26,558 nt of DNA from Sphacelaria rigidula (taxonomy: Eukaryota; Phaeophyceae; Sphacelariales). How positions within the stretch are numbered: position 1 is the stretch's first letter; each line of letters opens with the position of its first letter. Under the pieces are notes generated by a model. That model was not told the DNA's origin. It did not search any database and saw only the letters and a list, made by a program, of their open reading frames with translations. Below, one piece after another: positions 18,201 to 26,558 of the stretch. The DNA lies in the NCBI GenBank assembly GCA_964200075.2, contig CAXNAA020000133.1:1-26558 (forward strand), in the 5' to 3' direction. The translations under genes and the position numbers were made by a program.

Positions 18201-21200
18201 TTTGCGTCTCCCGCCCCTTGTCGAGTTTGCGAGTGTAACCGGCTGTTGCTTTCACGTTGTGGGTGCGTCTAATTTCTTGACCCCTCCTGACTCCCTCAGA
18301 GATCAGCTTCTGTTGTCATCCCATTTATTCTGGTCGCCAGTCTACACCTCGGTGTATCTGGGCGCACCAATCGGGGTCACACAAAAGGACGGTCAACACA
18401 GGAGCTTGTTCTTTTTTCTTGTTTTTAATACCCCACCTTCCTTCTGCGGTGCTTGCCTTTATTTTTTATCGCGAGATGGGTTCAGCAGTCCATTTTTCCT
18501 CGTCGACGGTAAAGTTGAATTTTGTGTACCCATGACATGGTCGCTCTCCACTATTACGCATGGTTTAAGAAAAAATCCCGGATCGCTCCGGGAATCGAAC
18601 CCCACTACTCAACTGTCGAAAGTTCACGAGGTTCCCAACTGAGCCACCGGGGCGACCGGTCGGGAACTCAAACTGTGCGACATCTTGCCACCCTCTTTCG
18701 GGACGAGGTCCTGTTTTTTTCAATTCGATCGACCAATGTTGACCTCTGGTGCGTAGTTGCACTTGTGTGTCGAACATGTAATCCGCACGCTTCGGTGTGG
18801 CTCTTGTTTTTCTTTTTGCTGTTGTCCTTCTGATGTATTCAACCCCATCGCCTTCCCGTGGGTGAGTCGGTCGATTCGGGATCAATCGACTTCCTCCCTC
18901 AGTATGCCTCTGACCTTTTTTTTCTTCTGCTATCGGCTGGATTAGAAGTCGCTTCTTTACCGCGTTTGTTCTTTTCGACTTTTTTTTTGCTCATGTGCTG
19001 TGCCCCAGAGCCTGTCTTGGCACATCAGTGTTCGACGGAGAAAGTGCGGTGGAGAATAGATACTGATCTGGTCAGTCAAGATTTCAACCATCTTCAAAAT
19101 TAACGATGACTGAAATTACGACCTATCCGATCGGAATTTTTGCTTTCCACCGTACAAGTTCGATCAAAAACCAATGTTCTGAGACATGGCCTCACTCCGT
19201 AAACTCTTACTGCCTAAAAGGCAACATGTTTTTTGCCCTAAAGAAGAGCCTGCGGAACGAAGACCTGTATTTGCTTACCTCTTTATGTGACGTTGTAGAA
19301 ATCCGTTAATATCCGAAAGGAGTAGAAGGCTCGAACTTCAAAATATGACATGTTTTTCTCATGGACACGAGTCCCACGCCTTCCCTACCCTTTTCTGCTG
19401 CGACGAGCGCCCGTGCACGATCTGACAATCCGTGGTGTCTACCGTTTTTTTGATGTCCGCGCCGTGACATGCCCAAATGACTGTGAACCTATTTTTCAGG
19501 GAACACCCGGAGACGGGAGGGGTGGGCATTGAGGTGGAATATGAGGACGGTATGAAGCTCTTCACGCCGGAGCAGATCGTTGCGTGTATGCTTACAAAGG
19601 TGAAGGCGAACGACCGTTCGGCAGAGACATGAGATGTGTTGAGCAGCATGATCTATCGCCGAGCGCTGGTGCATGACGCGTTTGGGGATTTTGTGCAAGG
19701 CGTTAACAGTAGTATTTGACTGGAATAAGTGGTTACTGAGCTTGGTGCCAATCATTTACACCCTAGACAGTGTGGTCTCAAGGTGCGAAATAATAGTTTT
19801 TTTGTTTACAGTACAGGCCTCTTGCGACTGTTTGTGACATTTTGTCCCGTGTGTGCGATACACAGCTTTGAGCCTGAGGTGTGGGGTCAGGGTCAACCAC
19901 ACGGGTCGAGTGTGTTTTGAATGACTTTTTTTTTGTAACCCCGTTTCGTTTGCCGCGTACCTTGAACGATTTTTTTTTTGCTTCTGCTTCTGCCCTTCAC
20001 GTTTTTTCTTGCTTTTGCCAGTCCTCTGGTTAAAATGGTTCTGGCGCGAGTTTTTTTCATGATGTGGCAAGTGAGCTGTGTGCTGTTGATGACGTAATGT
20101 ACTTCGAAGTATATCGTAAAGGCTGTGGTGTATGTCGTGACATTTGCTTTTGTCAAGACGAATTATCCTAGTCGGTACTAGAAGTCAAAATAACCCCCGT
20201 CATTATCATTATCTCGGCTTATCACTGGTCATTGTCTAACGTCGTTCACCAGATATCAAGTTTGTTTTGACAGATGACCAAAACTCACCATACATGGTTT
20301 GATCGTATGCCGCGTCCTGTATTGTTGTTGTGTATGGTTTTTTTTTTCAACGTGTAGTTGGTGTCCATCGCGAAGGCGGCGAACAACGGCATCGATGTAG
20401 CGGATACAGTAATGGCCATCCCAGGATGGTACACCGACTCGATGAGGAGCGCTATGCTGGTGAGTCTTGGATACATTTAAACCCTCGTACCGTGAGGGTA
20501 GTCCATCTGGAGAGCTGTGTTCACCACTTGGCGAATGAAGAAACTTCTCGGGAACATGTTTTTTCAAAATAACGCCGACGCTCACCCTGACCCCCAACTC
20601 CAACCTGAGGCATACCGAGAACTCGGGCAACGGGGGTGCGAAGCGTTCCCTAGGCGAACTGCGGCGTTGGCAGACCTTGAGCGGCGCCGAAGGCGCAGAT
20701 TTTAACGAAAACTCTTGGCACTTTCTACTATAACCCCCCCTCCCAGAAAAAAAAACCCCAGCCCAAAAGTGTCGAAAAGAAAATGGCCATACAGCGTCTG
20801 ATGTTGGGTTTCAGGCCGCATGAAGCACCCCATATTGGCGACATCGGCTAGAACGTCCCAAGCTTGGGAATTCCCAGCTGCTCATTGTGTTCGGCCTTCC
20901 CCATTTCGATTTGCGTGAAGACTTTGCCCACCGAAACCAGGCACTTTTGAGGGGGGGTGCTATCGTGAAGAATGTTTTTTTCTGCGCACGCGAGAGGCAG
21001 CTGGGGCTGTCACGTCAACCCTGTTGGAAATCCAAATATCGGTGTTTACACTCGGAGCAAGTAATGTAATTCCGGGAAGGTTCTGAGTGACCAACTGGTG
21101 AACACTTTTTTTCGAGTCAACAATCGACTGTGGTGGGCATTAGAAATATGTTGATTTTCATGCGAGAGAGAGTTTCGATTCAACTTCCCAACGTTTGTGT

Positions 21201-24200
21201 TTCGTACGGGTGTAGAGATTATACCTGAAAGTGCGGGAATTTTGAGTTGGCATATTCTTATGAATCAAGCATGAATGTGAACCCAGCATTCACGTGTGAT
21301 TCGGCACGGTATCAAGCCCTTGTCCCGAACACTCAGGTATGGTGCAAGAGAGTATCGGCCAATAAAATATCCGTTTTTATTTTCATGTATATATGTGAAT
21401 ACCAGGGCCCACCAAGGAGCAGTAGCCTCAACCCTTCTGGTCAAAATTATGCCGTTTCACGAAAACAAAAATTGTCAGTAGGCTCTAAAAGTGTCAAATA
21501 TCCGAAATTCATTCGGTTCCGTTGACCAGCACAGATTGATGCCGCGATAAAACCCCCTTCCCCCAGAAAAATGGCTGGTTTGAGGTTGCAAATTTATATA
21601 CGGTTCAACATGACAGGCTGAGCACATTTAGTAGCTGAGAATTCCCATGCTTTGAAGTCGTTTTCGCCAATGTCGCTCTTTTGAGGCGCTTCGAATAGTC
21701 TGGAAGTAGCGATCATGCGCTGTATGGACATTTTCTCCGTGACAACTCTGAGGCTGGTTTGGCGGGGGGCGGGGGGGGGGAAGGGGGCATCGGTGCATCA
21801 CTTCACATTCCCAACCCTAACTAGAACCTGAAACCCTTACCCTAGCCTCAACCATACAGTGAACATCGATGGCATCGCGTGCGACCTTGCACCACCAATC
21901 AGGCGTATACGTGTTTTGCGTTGGAACCATGTCTTTCGATATTTGTTTGAAGCTCTTTCTGTCACCTTGTTCTCGCGTGGCAGAGTGCGTGTGCAGTAGG
22001 GGGCGTAAACTGCCTCCGTCTTATTCACGAGCACACGGCCACCGCGCTGGCGTACGGTATCTACAAGTCTGCGAAGGGGGAGTTCCACGAGAAGGTGAGG
22101 GATTTTTTGCCTCGAAATGTACAGTGTGTTTCAAGGGTTGGGCGAATTATGATCCATCCGAAAGTTGCTTGATAGTAGTGTAGTTGATTCTTATTGTAGA
22201 TGTTGGGATCAATCTTGGAGCTTTGCTTTCGGCGTTGCACCCCCGTAGACATTGCGCATACCCCAGGTCGGTGAAGAAGCGCGAAAACTGCGTGTAAACC
22301 TCTCTGACCCGCGGTTAATTTTCCTTTTTTTTTTCTTCGAGCAATAAGGACTCTTCAATCGTTAAGTTGCTGGTTCGAGCCGGCGTTGGTTCTTTCGACT
22401 CTTGGTGTGTTTCACGTTTGACGGAACTCAGGATTTCAATGGGTAAGGAGATGGATTAGTCGGGCATCATATGAGAGGTTGACTCGACTGCAAATTTTTC
22501 GATTCAATCTTTAGGCTCTGTTTTTAGCCTTGCAACCCAGGTACGCGCAGCTCAGGCACGTGAAATGGCACAAAAAATGCGTGGAGACCTCTTCTACTAG
22601 CGGTCATTTTTTTCTCTCTTTTGCGCGCGATCGGGCCTGACAAATCGTGGATTTGGTAATTCAAACCGGCGACGATTCGTCCGAACCGTTTTCATGGTTG
22701 GTGATGAGGTTGAATTTCCCCGTCTCTGGTGCTGTTGCCGTCACCAGGTCCGTTGGGTCCACATTTTGCGTGCCAGCCTGTCTCCCATGATATTTTGTGG
22801 GGAACACTTTCCGCGTCGGGGTGTGTGTTGGCACATGACTTTTCGATCAAAAATGTGCGGTGAAAAGAAGAAATTCGAACCGATATATCGTCAATACTGT
22901 CGTCGTTCATTCCAAAGATGATTGAAATCACGATTTATCAGATCAGATTTTTGTTTTCAACGGCACGGTTTCAATCGAAATATGATTTGCTACGGCACGG
23001 CCTAATCATGTCTTCAGTTCCTCAAGTTGAAATATTTGCATCGAGAATAGTTGAACACCAAGTAGTTTTTCGGTATCTTTTTGAATGTGAAGATCCGTGG
23101 CAAAACGAACGAGACGTTTCGGTCTCGATTTTTTTTTTTTTTCCCGTCCTCTCTCGTTGTACCAACTTTTGGACGGTTCTCCTTCGTCGCTACGCTCGCT
23201 GCCCATCCTCGTGCTATTTTGTTGCTCCTGGGCCGTCTGTTCTTGTTTTTCTACTTCGTTTTCCCCTCATCTGGTGGACTCAGGAGCCCCAATTTGTGTT
23301 GTTTTTGGACGTCGGGCACTCGAGCTTCAGCGCTTCCGTCGTCACGTTCGTGCAGGTGAGATAATGACTTGATCGTGCTCGTACTGTCGGTCATGATTCA
23401 AAACGTCAGACGAGGTTACACATCGTGTGTTATACAACAAAATTCCCTTGCCATGATCCAGTCACGCAGCGTGTACTGCGGCAATTTTTGGGGGGTTGCA
23501 GTGTTTCCTACCTTTACTTTGACGTTATCAAAATGAGGTGAAGTTTGGTCGTTCTCATTGCGTGAGTGTCTTTTCAATCGGCGGTCTAATGCTCAAAGTG
23601 TCGAGGTGATCGATCCCCGTGGATCTTGTGTAGTGCGTACCTCACTCATATTCACTACAATCATACTAGCAGGTCGTCTGTTCCCTTAATAGAGACCCTA
23701 CTTCAGGGCTACCTAGCAATCTGCGGTTGCCTCACAATCAAACTATATTCACGAACTAGTGCAGTCTGGAGCACCGACGCGGCGTTCAGCGGTGGGTAAC
23801 CGGTTTCATGCTCAGTCATAAAGTGGTCGTATGGTATGGATACACGAATACTTTCCCGAGGTTTCCTTTGTCGTGAATCCTTCATCTCGTCCACAAAACT
23901 ACACGGGATATGAATGTGAGAAAGCACGCAATGGTTAGCATTCAAATGAGCTAGTGATATTCCAGACACTTTCCAAGATACCCTCCCCCCCCCCCTCCCA
24001 AAAAATAAATCACGAACAAAATGGTTTTACAGCGTGTCATGATTGGTTTCAGGCTGCATGAACTGCTTCATTATGAGTGAGACTGGCGAAAACGAACCCA
24101 AGCACGGGAATTTCTGCACGTAGTGCTCGACTTTCATTCCGATTCATGTGTAGGTGTTGCCTCACCAGACCACCCACTTTCTTGGGGAGGGGGGGCAAAA

Positions 24201-25025
24201 AGGGAAATGTACTCAGTTGTTGCTTGCCTTGGTCGTTTGGCAACTGCCCCTCACTTGAGGGGGAAGGGTATGGGTGACAGTGTCACTGGATGAACTTGGA
24301 AAACCGAACCGTCCTGATCTAAATGCTTGAGTAGCTCCCAACGTGATGCCTTAAAGGGAGGAAGAGTATTTGGGCCAATATGTGCAACTCGCACCGTGGC
24401 ATGAGCAGACGGTGTTTTCTCTCTGTCTCCACACCCTGAACAGTGAATTGCTTCGTCGAAAAAGTTGATTAGTGGTTGTTTTGGGAGCATCCGCGAACGC
24501 GGGAAATTGCACACTCTGAATTACAACGGAAGATTGTGTCGACAAGTGTACTGCGTACAGTACTGACTAATGCATCCGTTGCAACAGACGGTGGATCTAA
24601 TACTGTTTGCAGTACACTTCTATGACGAAATCTATAATGTCCAGGGTGCCGAAGATCGTGTTGCGTATTTTCCCCCGCAGAATTGTGTAGGTTCACAGGT
24701 GAATTTTCCGATCAGGGGGTTCTCTAAAATTAAAAATTCCTGGTGTTTTTCTTTGTTTCTTGGTAGATATGTGTCTACTCTTGTTGCTCCCTGTCTTCGA
24801 CTTGGCTTTTTCTTTTCGTTGTTCTGGTATGACTGAGGTCGAACCCGTCGGCTTTTCCTCGACTGCTCTTCGTTTCACATGATTTTTTTTTTTTCTCTCT
24901 TTCCCTGTCGACAGGGGTCACTGACGGTCAAGTCGGCAGCCTTCGACAGCAGCCTCGGTGGGAGAGACATCGACTGGGCTATCGCGCAGCATTGTGCCGA
25001 GGAGTTCAAGGCCAAGACCGGGAAG
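15177..25025 (+). CDS. Hsp110/HSPA4-like chaperone (Hsp70 superfamily), 5' part, seven exons
   Basis: The gene encodes a cytosolic Hsp110-type nucleotide-exchange factor for Hsp70, a family that also holds unfolded proteins. Exons 15177-15290, 17881-18041, 19500-19599, 20358-20459, 21984-22094, 23284-23355 and 24915-25025 join in frame to 257 codons, all with GT-AG borders. The phosphate-1 loop reads I-G-V-D-F-G-N (residues 4-10). Residues 21-38 match the Hsp110 R-G-G-I-D-x-I-x-N-E-x-S-x-R-x-x-P block. V-N-C-L-R-L-I-H-E-H-T-A-T-A-L-A-Y-G spans 167-184. The phosphate-2 motif is L-D-V-G-H-S-S (204-210), with G-H-S as in Hsp110 rather than the G-G-G-T of canonical Hsp70. L-G-G-R-D-I-D follows at 234-240. 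The rest of the ATPase domain, the substrate domain and the long Hsp110 insertion lie beyond the window. Mobile-element copies fill the introns. Confidence 0.95.
15291..17880 (+). other. Hsp110 intron 1 (2590 bp)
   Basis: The largest intron seen. It contains foldback copy 2 (16378-17502). A short hairpin at about 15326-15370 is built from TTTGAACCCGGG and CCTGGGTTCGAA. The rest, about 15371-16377 and 17503-17864, holds nothing I can identify. Confidence 0.9.
16378..17502 (+). mobile_element. Foldback element, copy 2 (1.13 kb)
   Basis: Inverted relative to copy 1. The ends are AGCTGGTCCAGCCTAAAAAT and CTAGGCTGGCCCAGCCTG. Shared blocks include GAGCTCTC near the left end, CGCATATCGTAT, CATCTGCTC, CTAGTAAT, ATGGCGTACATAAATTT-like sequence, GGGCGTTCTCGTGAA with ATGGTCGTTACC, AAAACCAACCT-like sequence, and the foldback arms 17214-17302 and 17347-17443. 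The frame 16631-16834 parallels the minus-strand frame in copy 1 (both contain H-L-H-L-I-R-x-x-S-R-D-x-A-Y-I-N-F). Confidence 0.85.
17881..18041 (+). CDS. Hsp110 exon 2
   Basis: The acceptor is TTCAATGCAG and the donor is AT|GTGAGC (two bases carried over). It encodes V-S-F-Q-G-K-Q-R-L-M-G-E-G-A-A and then N-T-V-R-E-V-K-R-L-V-G-R-S-W, the Hsp70-superfamily region after the first strands (compare S-F-G-x-K-x-R-x-x-G...N-T-x-x-x-x-K-R-x-x-G-R in animal Hsp110). Confidence 0.95.
18311..18658 (-). mobile_element. tRNA-derived SINE, copy F (near full length)
   Basis: This copy has the best-preserved RNA polymerase III signals. On the minus strand the A box is TGGCTCAGTTGG (18635-18646) and the B box GGTTCGATTCC (18591-18601), close to the tRNA consensus. 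The body matches the other copies (GGTACACAAAATTCAACTTT, GTCGACGAGG, GCAAGCACCGCAGAAGGAAG, GTGTAGACTGGCGACCAGAA) and ends ATGGGATGACAACA. It is inserted antisense in Hsp110 intron 2. Confidence 0.9.
19010..19200 (+). repeat. Dispersed repeat family 4, copy 1
   Basis: It shares an ordered series of blocks with 22770-23010: TTGGCACAT, GTGCGGTG(G/A)A, a block close to GATGACTGAAATTACGA, ATCRGAT/ATCGGA with TTTTTG, and TTCGATCAA/TTCAATCGAA near ACGGCC/ATGGCC. It lies within Hsp110 intron 2. Confidence 0.55.
19500..19599 (+). CDS. Hsp110 exon 3
   Basis: The acceptor is CTATTTTTCAG; its first base completes an ATG codon begun in exon 2. It encodes E-H-P-E-T-G-G-V-G-I-E-V-E-Y and F-T-P-E-Q-I-V-A-C-M-L-T-K, matching the T-x-E-Q-(V/I)-x-A-M-L region of the family. 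The donor is AAG|GTGAAG in phase 0. Reading through it would give ten more codons and then TGA, so unspliced transcripts would truncate here. Confidence 0.9.
19600..20357 (+). other. Hsp110 intron 3 (758 bp)
   Basis: The shortest Hsp110 intron seen. Its first 120 bases or so are GC-rich and exon-like, then it becomes T-rich. No repeat recognised. The acceptor is TTTCAACGTGTAG. Confidence 0.85.
20358..20459 (+). CDS. Hsp110 exon 4
   Basis: 34 codons, phase 0 at both ends, donor CTG|GTGAGT. It encodes V-S-I-A-K-A-A-N-N-G-I-D-V-A-D-T-V and M-A-I-P-G-W-Y-T-D, equivalent to the V-x-(V/I)-P-x-x-(F/Y)-(T/N)-D segment of Hsp110/Hsp70. Trp in the middle of that segment also occurs in yeast Sse1, as far as I recall. 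Confidence 0.95.
20768..20885 (+). repeat. Dispersed repeat family 3, copy 1
   Basis: It has GAAAATGGCCATACAGCG, TGGGTTTCAGGCCGCATGAA, TTGGCGACATCGGC and AAGC(T)TGGGAATTCCCAGCT. These match 21631-21743 on the opposite strand and 24013-24125 on the same strand, at roughly two-thirds of positions. A C-run and A-run precede it. Confidence 0.6.
21631..21743 (-). repeat. Dispersed repeat family 3, copy 2 (inverted)
   Basis: The minus strand reads GAGAAAATGTCCATACAGCG, CGACATTGGCGAAAACGA and AAGCATGGGAATTCTCAGCT. Together with copy 1 it brackets about 0.98 kb of intron 4, which could be one foldback element. Confidence 0.6.
21761..21788 (+). other. G-rich run in intron 4
   Basis: Long G tracts broken by single C or AA (GGCGGGGGGCGGGGG...GGAAGGGGGC), able in principle to form a G-quadruplex in the non-template strand or transcript. 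Confidence 0.6.
21984..22094 (+). CDS. Hsp110 exon 5
   Basis: The acceptor is TCTCGCGTGGCAG and the donor is AAG|GTGAGG, phase 0 at both ends. It encodes G-G-V-N-C-L-R-L-I-H-E-H-T-A-T-A-L-A-Y-G-I-Y, the most conserved segment here, followed by K-S-A-K-G-E-F-H-E-K, a linker of family-typical position. Confidence 0.96.
22095..23283 (+). other. Hsp110 intron 5 (1189 bp)
   Basis: Contains copy 2 of dispersed repeat family 4 (about 22770-23010). Two segments about 300 bp apart (about 22210-22320 and 22500-22610) align weakly with each other (CAATCTT, TTGCA(A)CCC, GCGTG(T/G)A(A/G)ACCTCT), perhaps an old tandem duplication. The acceptor is GGACTCAG. Confidence 0.85.
22770..23010 (+). repeat. Dispersed repeat family 4, copy 2
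   Basis: Counterpart of 19010-19200 with the same order of blocks: TTGGCACATGACTTTTCGAT, GTGCGGTGAA, AAGATGATTGAAATCACGAT, ATCAGATCAGATTTTTG and CACGGCC. It is diverged by small insertions. Confidence 0.55.
23284..23355 (+). CDS. Hsp110 exon 6
   Basis: 24 codons, phase 0 at both ends, donor CAG|GTGAGA. It carries the phosphate-2 motif, F-V-L-F-L-D-V-G-H-S-S-F-S-A-S-V-V. Hsp110 proteins have G-H-(S/A) here where canonical Hsp70s have G-G-G-T, so this exon supports the Hsp110 call most directly. Confidence 0.96.
23356..24914 (+). other. Hsp110 intron 6 (1559 bp)
   Basis: Contains copy 3 of dispersed repeat family 3 (24013-24125), preceded by a C-run at about 23985-23999. No other feature supported. 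The acceptor TTTCCCTGTCGACAG follows a long T/C tract. Confidence 0.9.
24013..24125 (+). repeat. Dispersed repeat family 3, copy 3
   Basis: It has AAAATGGTTTTACAGCGTG, TTGGTTTCAGGCTGCATGAA, ACTGGCGAAAACGAACCCAA and GCACGGGAATTTCTGC. Same orientation as copy 1, and likewise preceded by a C-run and A-rich stretch. Confidence 0.6.
24915..25025 (+). CDS. Hsp110 exon 7 (last exon in window)
   Basis: 37 codons, phase 0, donor AAG|GTACAT. It encodes L-T-V-K-S-A-A-F-D-S-S-L-G-G-R-D-I-D and then H-C-A-E-E-F-K-A-K-T-G-K, the region after phosphate 2 in which L-G-G-x-x-(F/I)-D is nearly invariant. The next family segment, the E-K-x-K-x-x-L-S-x region, is not found in the remaining 1.5 kb. Confidence 0.95.
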
Positions 25026-25917
25026 GTACATACCTCTCGGGAACATTGTAGTGTTCGACAGAATTTTTCATATCTATGATCATAATTGATATCACGAATA
25101 TAGACAACGGGGTTCGACGATGACGGTGCTTCCGCACTGCTGCTTAATTTGAGAGGTGCTTCTGTCACTCCCTAGCATCGAGCTGTTGGTCTTCATAAAT
25201 CCTTGGATTGGCTCCGCTGGAGCAGGGCGTCAGAACTTTGATCCGATCCGATCGTCGCAAATGAAATGATTCCATTCCACCCCGGGATCCAGCCGTGGTC
25301 ACATGACAGACGAAGCCGAAATAGGAAAAGGGAGCCCTCGCTGAAAAAAGTCGAGAAAGCACAGGTGGTGTTTCAAAAACGATGGGCAAGATGCATCGGT
25401 AGCGTTCACCCCACTTTGGCTGCAACCTACCTCATGTCCAATATTACTACATTTGAATGTGGAGAACGAGAATCGGATCTTTGGTAGGGCTGACAGTCCT
25501 GTGTGCCCACATTAATAGTGTGTGCAGTACTCGTTGGGTTCTGATTCGAGGTCTACCAGGTGAACTTCGCTTGGGAAACCCTACGCGGCGCCCTTGCCCG
25601 ATGATCGTTGGTGTGCCTCGGGCAGGGCACTAGGCTTGGGGTTAGCGTCAGTGTTGAATATGTATCAACCATGAGTTAGTTTGTAGCCCAACTGAAGTAA
25701 TCATGTGTTTCATCGAGTCAGACCAGGAATAAATAAAACACACGAAGAAGAAAAGCACTCGGAAGCAGCATGTCGTAAGTCGCCGCAATCATAGATCTGG
25801 CCGATGCTTGAATGAACCACGATGGCCGCTTTGGACGCTTTTTTTTTGTCTCGATAAGATACGGCCGTGTCTCATCAAGTCTGGGGAAGAATGAGCGTGG
25901 TAAGGAAAAGGCCCCGG

Positions 25918-25981
25918 GAGCAGCGTTTTGATTGGTCGGCGGTCAAGTCCACCATTACGGCGACCAATCGACATGCTGCTC
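25918..25981. repeat. Stem-loop, about 21-bp arms
   Basis: GAGCAGCGTTTTGATTGGTCG pairs with CGACCAATCGACATGCTGCTC, with about three mismatches and a loop of about 22 bases. A relaxed duplication of TTGGACGCTT lies on both sides (about 25830 and 25982). It could be the remains of a small inverted-repeat element. Confidence 0.6.
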
Positions 25982-26068
25982 TTGGACGCTTGTTTCTCTC
26001 TCCGCTTTTTTTTCGGTTTTGATGACACACGGCCTGAACCCTCTTCGAGTACACTGAAGAAAATAATC

Positions 26069-26321
26069 CACACGTCGGACAGCTCATGAGCTACCTGGAT
26101 ATTTCTATTGTAAAGTACTTCTCTGGATCATGAGCTAGCTCATTTGCCCACAATTTACTGTTCAACTTCCGACAGCGATGGACGCCAAGCACGGTATAGC
26201 CGAAAGGTAACGCTTGGGCTTCTCGGACACTGCTGTCACCTGTTTTGTGTCCTGGTACGATGGATCTGAGAGTTGTGTTCGATGAGGTATTTCAGGTAGC
26301 TCATAAGCTGTCCGGTGTGTG
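26069..26321. mobile_element. MITE family 1, copy 2 (253 bp)
   Basis: Terminal inverted repeats CACACGTCGGACAGCTCATG and the complement of CACACACCGGACAGCTTATG. It aligns with 2246-2502 throughout: GGATCATGAGCTAGCTCAT, TTCCGACAGCGATGGA, GGGCTTCTCGGACACTGCTG and GATCTGAGAGT. It sits in Hsp110 intron 7, next to dispersed repeat family 2. Confidence 0.85.
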
Positions 26322-26390
26322 AAATTATTGCAGAAAAAAATACCTCAACTGCTGTGCCCTGCGTTCCCCCCGCCCCCCTCCCCCCCCCCC

Positions 26391-26501
26391 GTCTCGAAAG
26401 GGATGCGTGGTCAATGATCAAACGACGAAGGCGAGCAACAAGTGAGTATGCTCCCCCCCTCTGGTTAATGGTTGAACAACAAATGCAAGCAACAAATGAG
26501 T
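26391..26501 (+). repeat. Dispersed repeat family 2, copy 3 (two units)
   Basis: TCTCGAAAGGGATGCGTGGT, then GGCGAGCAACAAGTGAGTAT, matches 13184-13240. After a C-run, a second, shorter unit (GTTGAACAACAAATGCAAGC, then AACAAATGAGT) repeats the core. A C-rich run precedes the first unit. Confidence 0.65.
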
Positions 26502-26558
26502 TTCCACACAACCACACCCCAACCTACCTCACCCCTCCATCTCCCACATAACCCCACA

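Larger units (their letters stand above)
18042..19499 (+). other. Hsp110 intron 2 (1458 bp)
   Basis: Contains SINE copy F (18311-18658) in antisense orientation and a copy of dispersed repeat family 4 (about 19010-19200). The pyrimidine-rich runs are intronic. Confidence 0.9.
20460..21983 (+). other. Hsp110 intron 4 (1524 bp)
   Basis: Contains two inverted copies of dispersed repeat family 3 (20768-20885 and 21631-21743) and a G-run at 21761-21788. Nothing else identified. Confidence 0.9.
25026..26558 (+). other. Hsp110 intron 7 (incomplete at window end)
   Basis: No further Hsp110 exon is recognisable, so the intron exceeds 1.5 kb. It holds a hairpin (25918-25981), MITE copy 2 (26069-26321) and repeat family 2 (26391-26501). 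The segment 25170-25790 is unassigned; an open reading at 25266-25487 has no domain. Confidence 0.8.

Noticed and set aside
18591-18646. A tRNA gene on the minus strand
   Set aside because: The A and B boxes are good, but acceptor and anticodon stems do not form and the same head recurs in a repeat family, so it is a SINE promoter.
22340-22390. GCTGGTTCGAGCCGG as a possible tRNA or SINE B box
   Set aside because: No A box or tRNA stems nearby and no second copy in the window.
25266-25487. Basic open frame after exon 7 as the next Hsp110 exon
   Set aside because: The reading does not resemble the expected Hsp110 segment and lacks suitable splice borders in phase 0.

Overview
This is nuclear DNA of a eukaryote. 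Two multi-exon, plus-strand genes with GT-AG introns lie in a repeat-rich background. The introns run from about 0.6 to 2.6 kb and are full of old mobile-element copies. The chaperone gene, the intron sizes and the repeat load would suit a large-genome alga such as a stramenopile or brown alga. That placement is inference, because the window holds no species-specific marker.

Positions 1-2502 are mobile-element debris: the decayed 3' part of a possible Ty1/copia-like retroelement with a polypurine tract and a 613-bp LTR, a truncated tRNA-derived SINE, and a 257-bp MITE. Gene A (2582-5787) follows. It is the 3' part of an unrecognised gene with four phase-compatible exons. It encodes a Cys/His-rich, probably zinc-binding module, a charged helical stretch, a short hydrophobic motif and a basic tail.

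Positions 5788-15176 hold no gene I can defend. They do hold a family of tRNA-derived SINEs (three of its six copies are near full length, one beside a CA microsatellite), an array of CCTCYRGAGG palindromes spaced about 20 bp apart, a 129-bp inverted-repeat element, traces of a frame-broken minus-strand coding sequence (about 11.1-11.5 kb), and a 1.17-kb foldback element.

The main gene (15177 to beyond the window end) encodes an Hsp110/HSPA4-type member of the Hsp70 superfamily. Seven exons cover the first 257 residues, more than half of the ATPase domain. A second, inverted copy of the foldback element sits in intron 1, so the promoter region and exon 1 lie between two inverted copies. Other introns hold a SINE, members of at least two further low-copy repeat families, and, after exon 7, a second copy of the MITE.

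The most interesting material is the set of apparently undescribed non-autonomous elements that can be defined from within-window copies alone. I saw no CRISPR array, operon, rRNA gene or functional tRNA gene.
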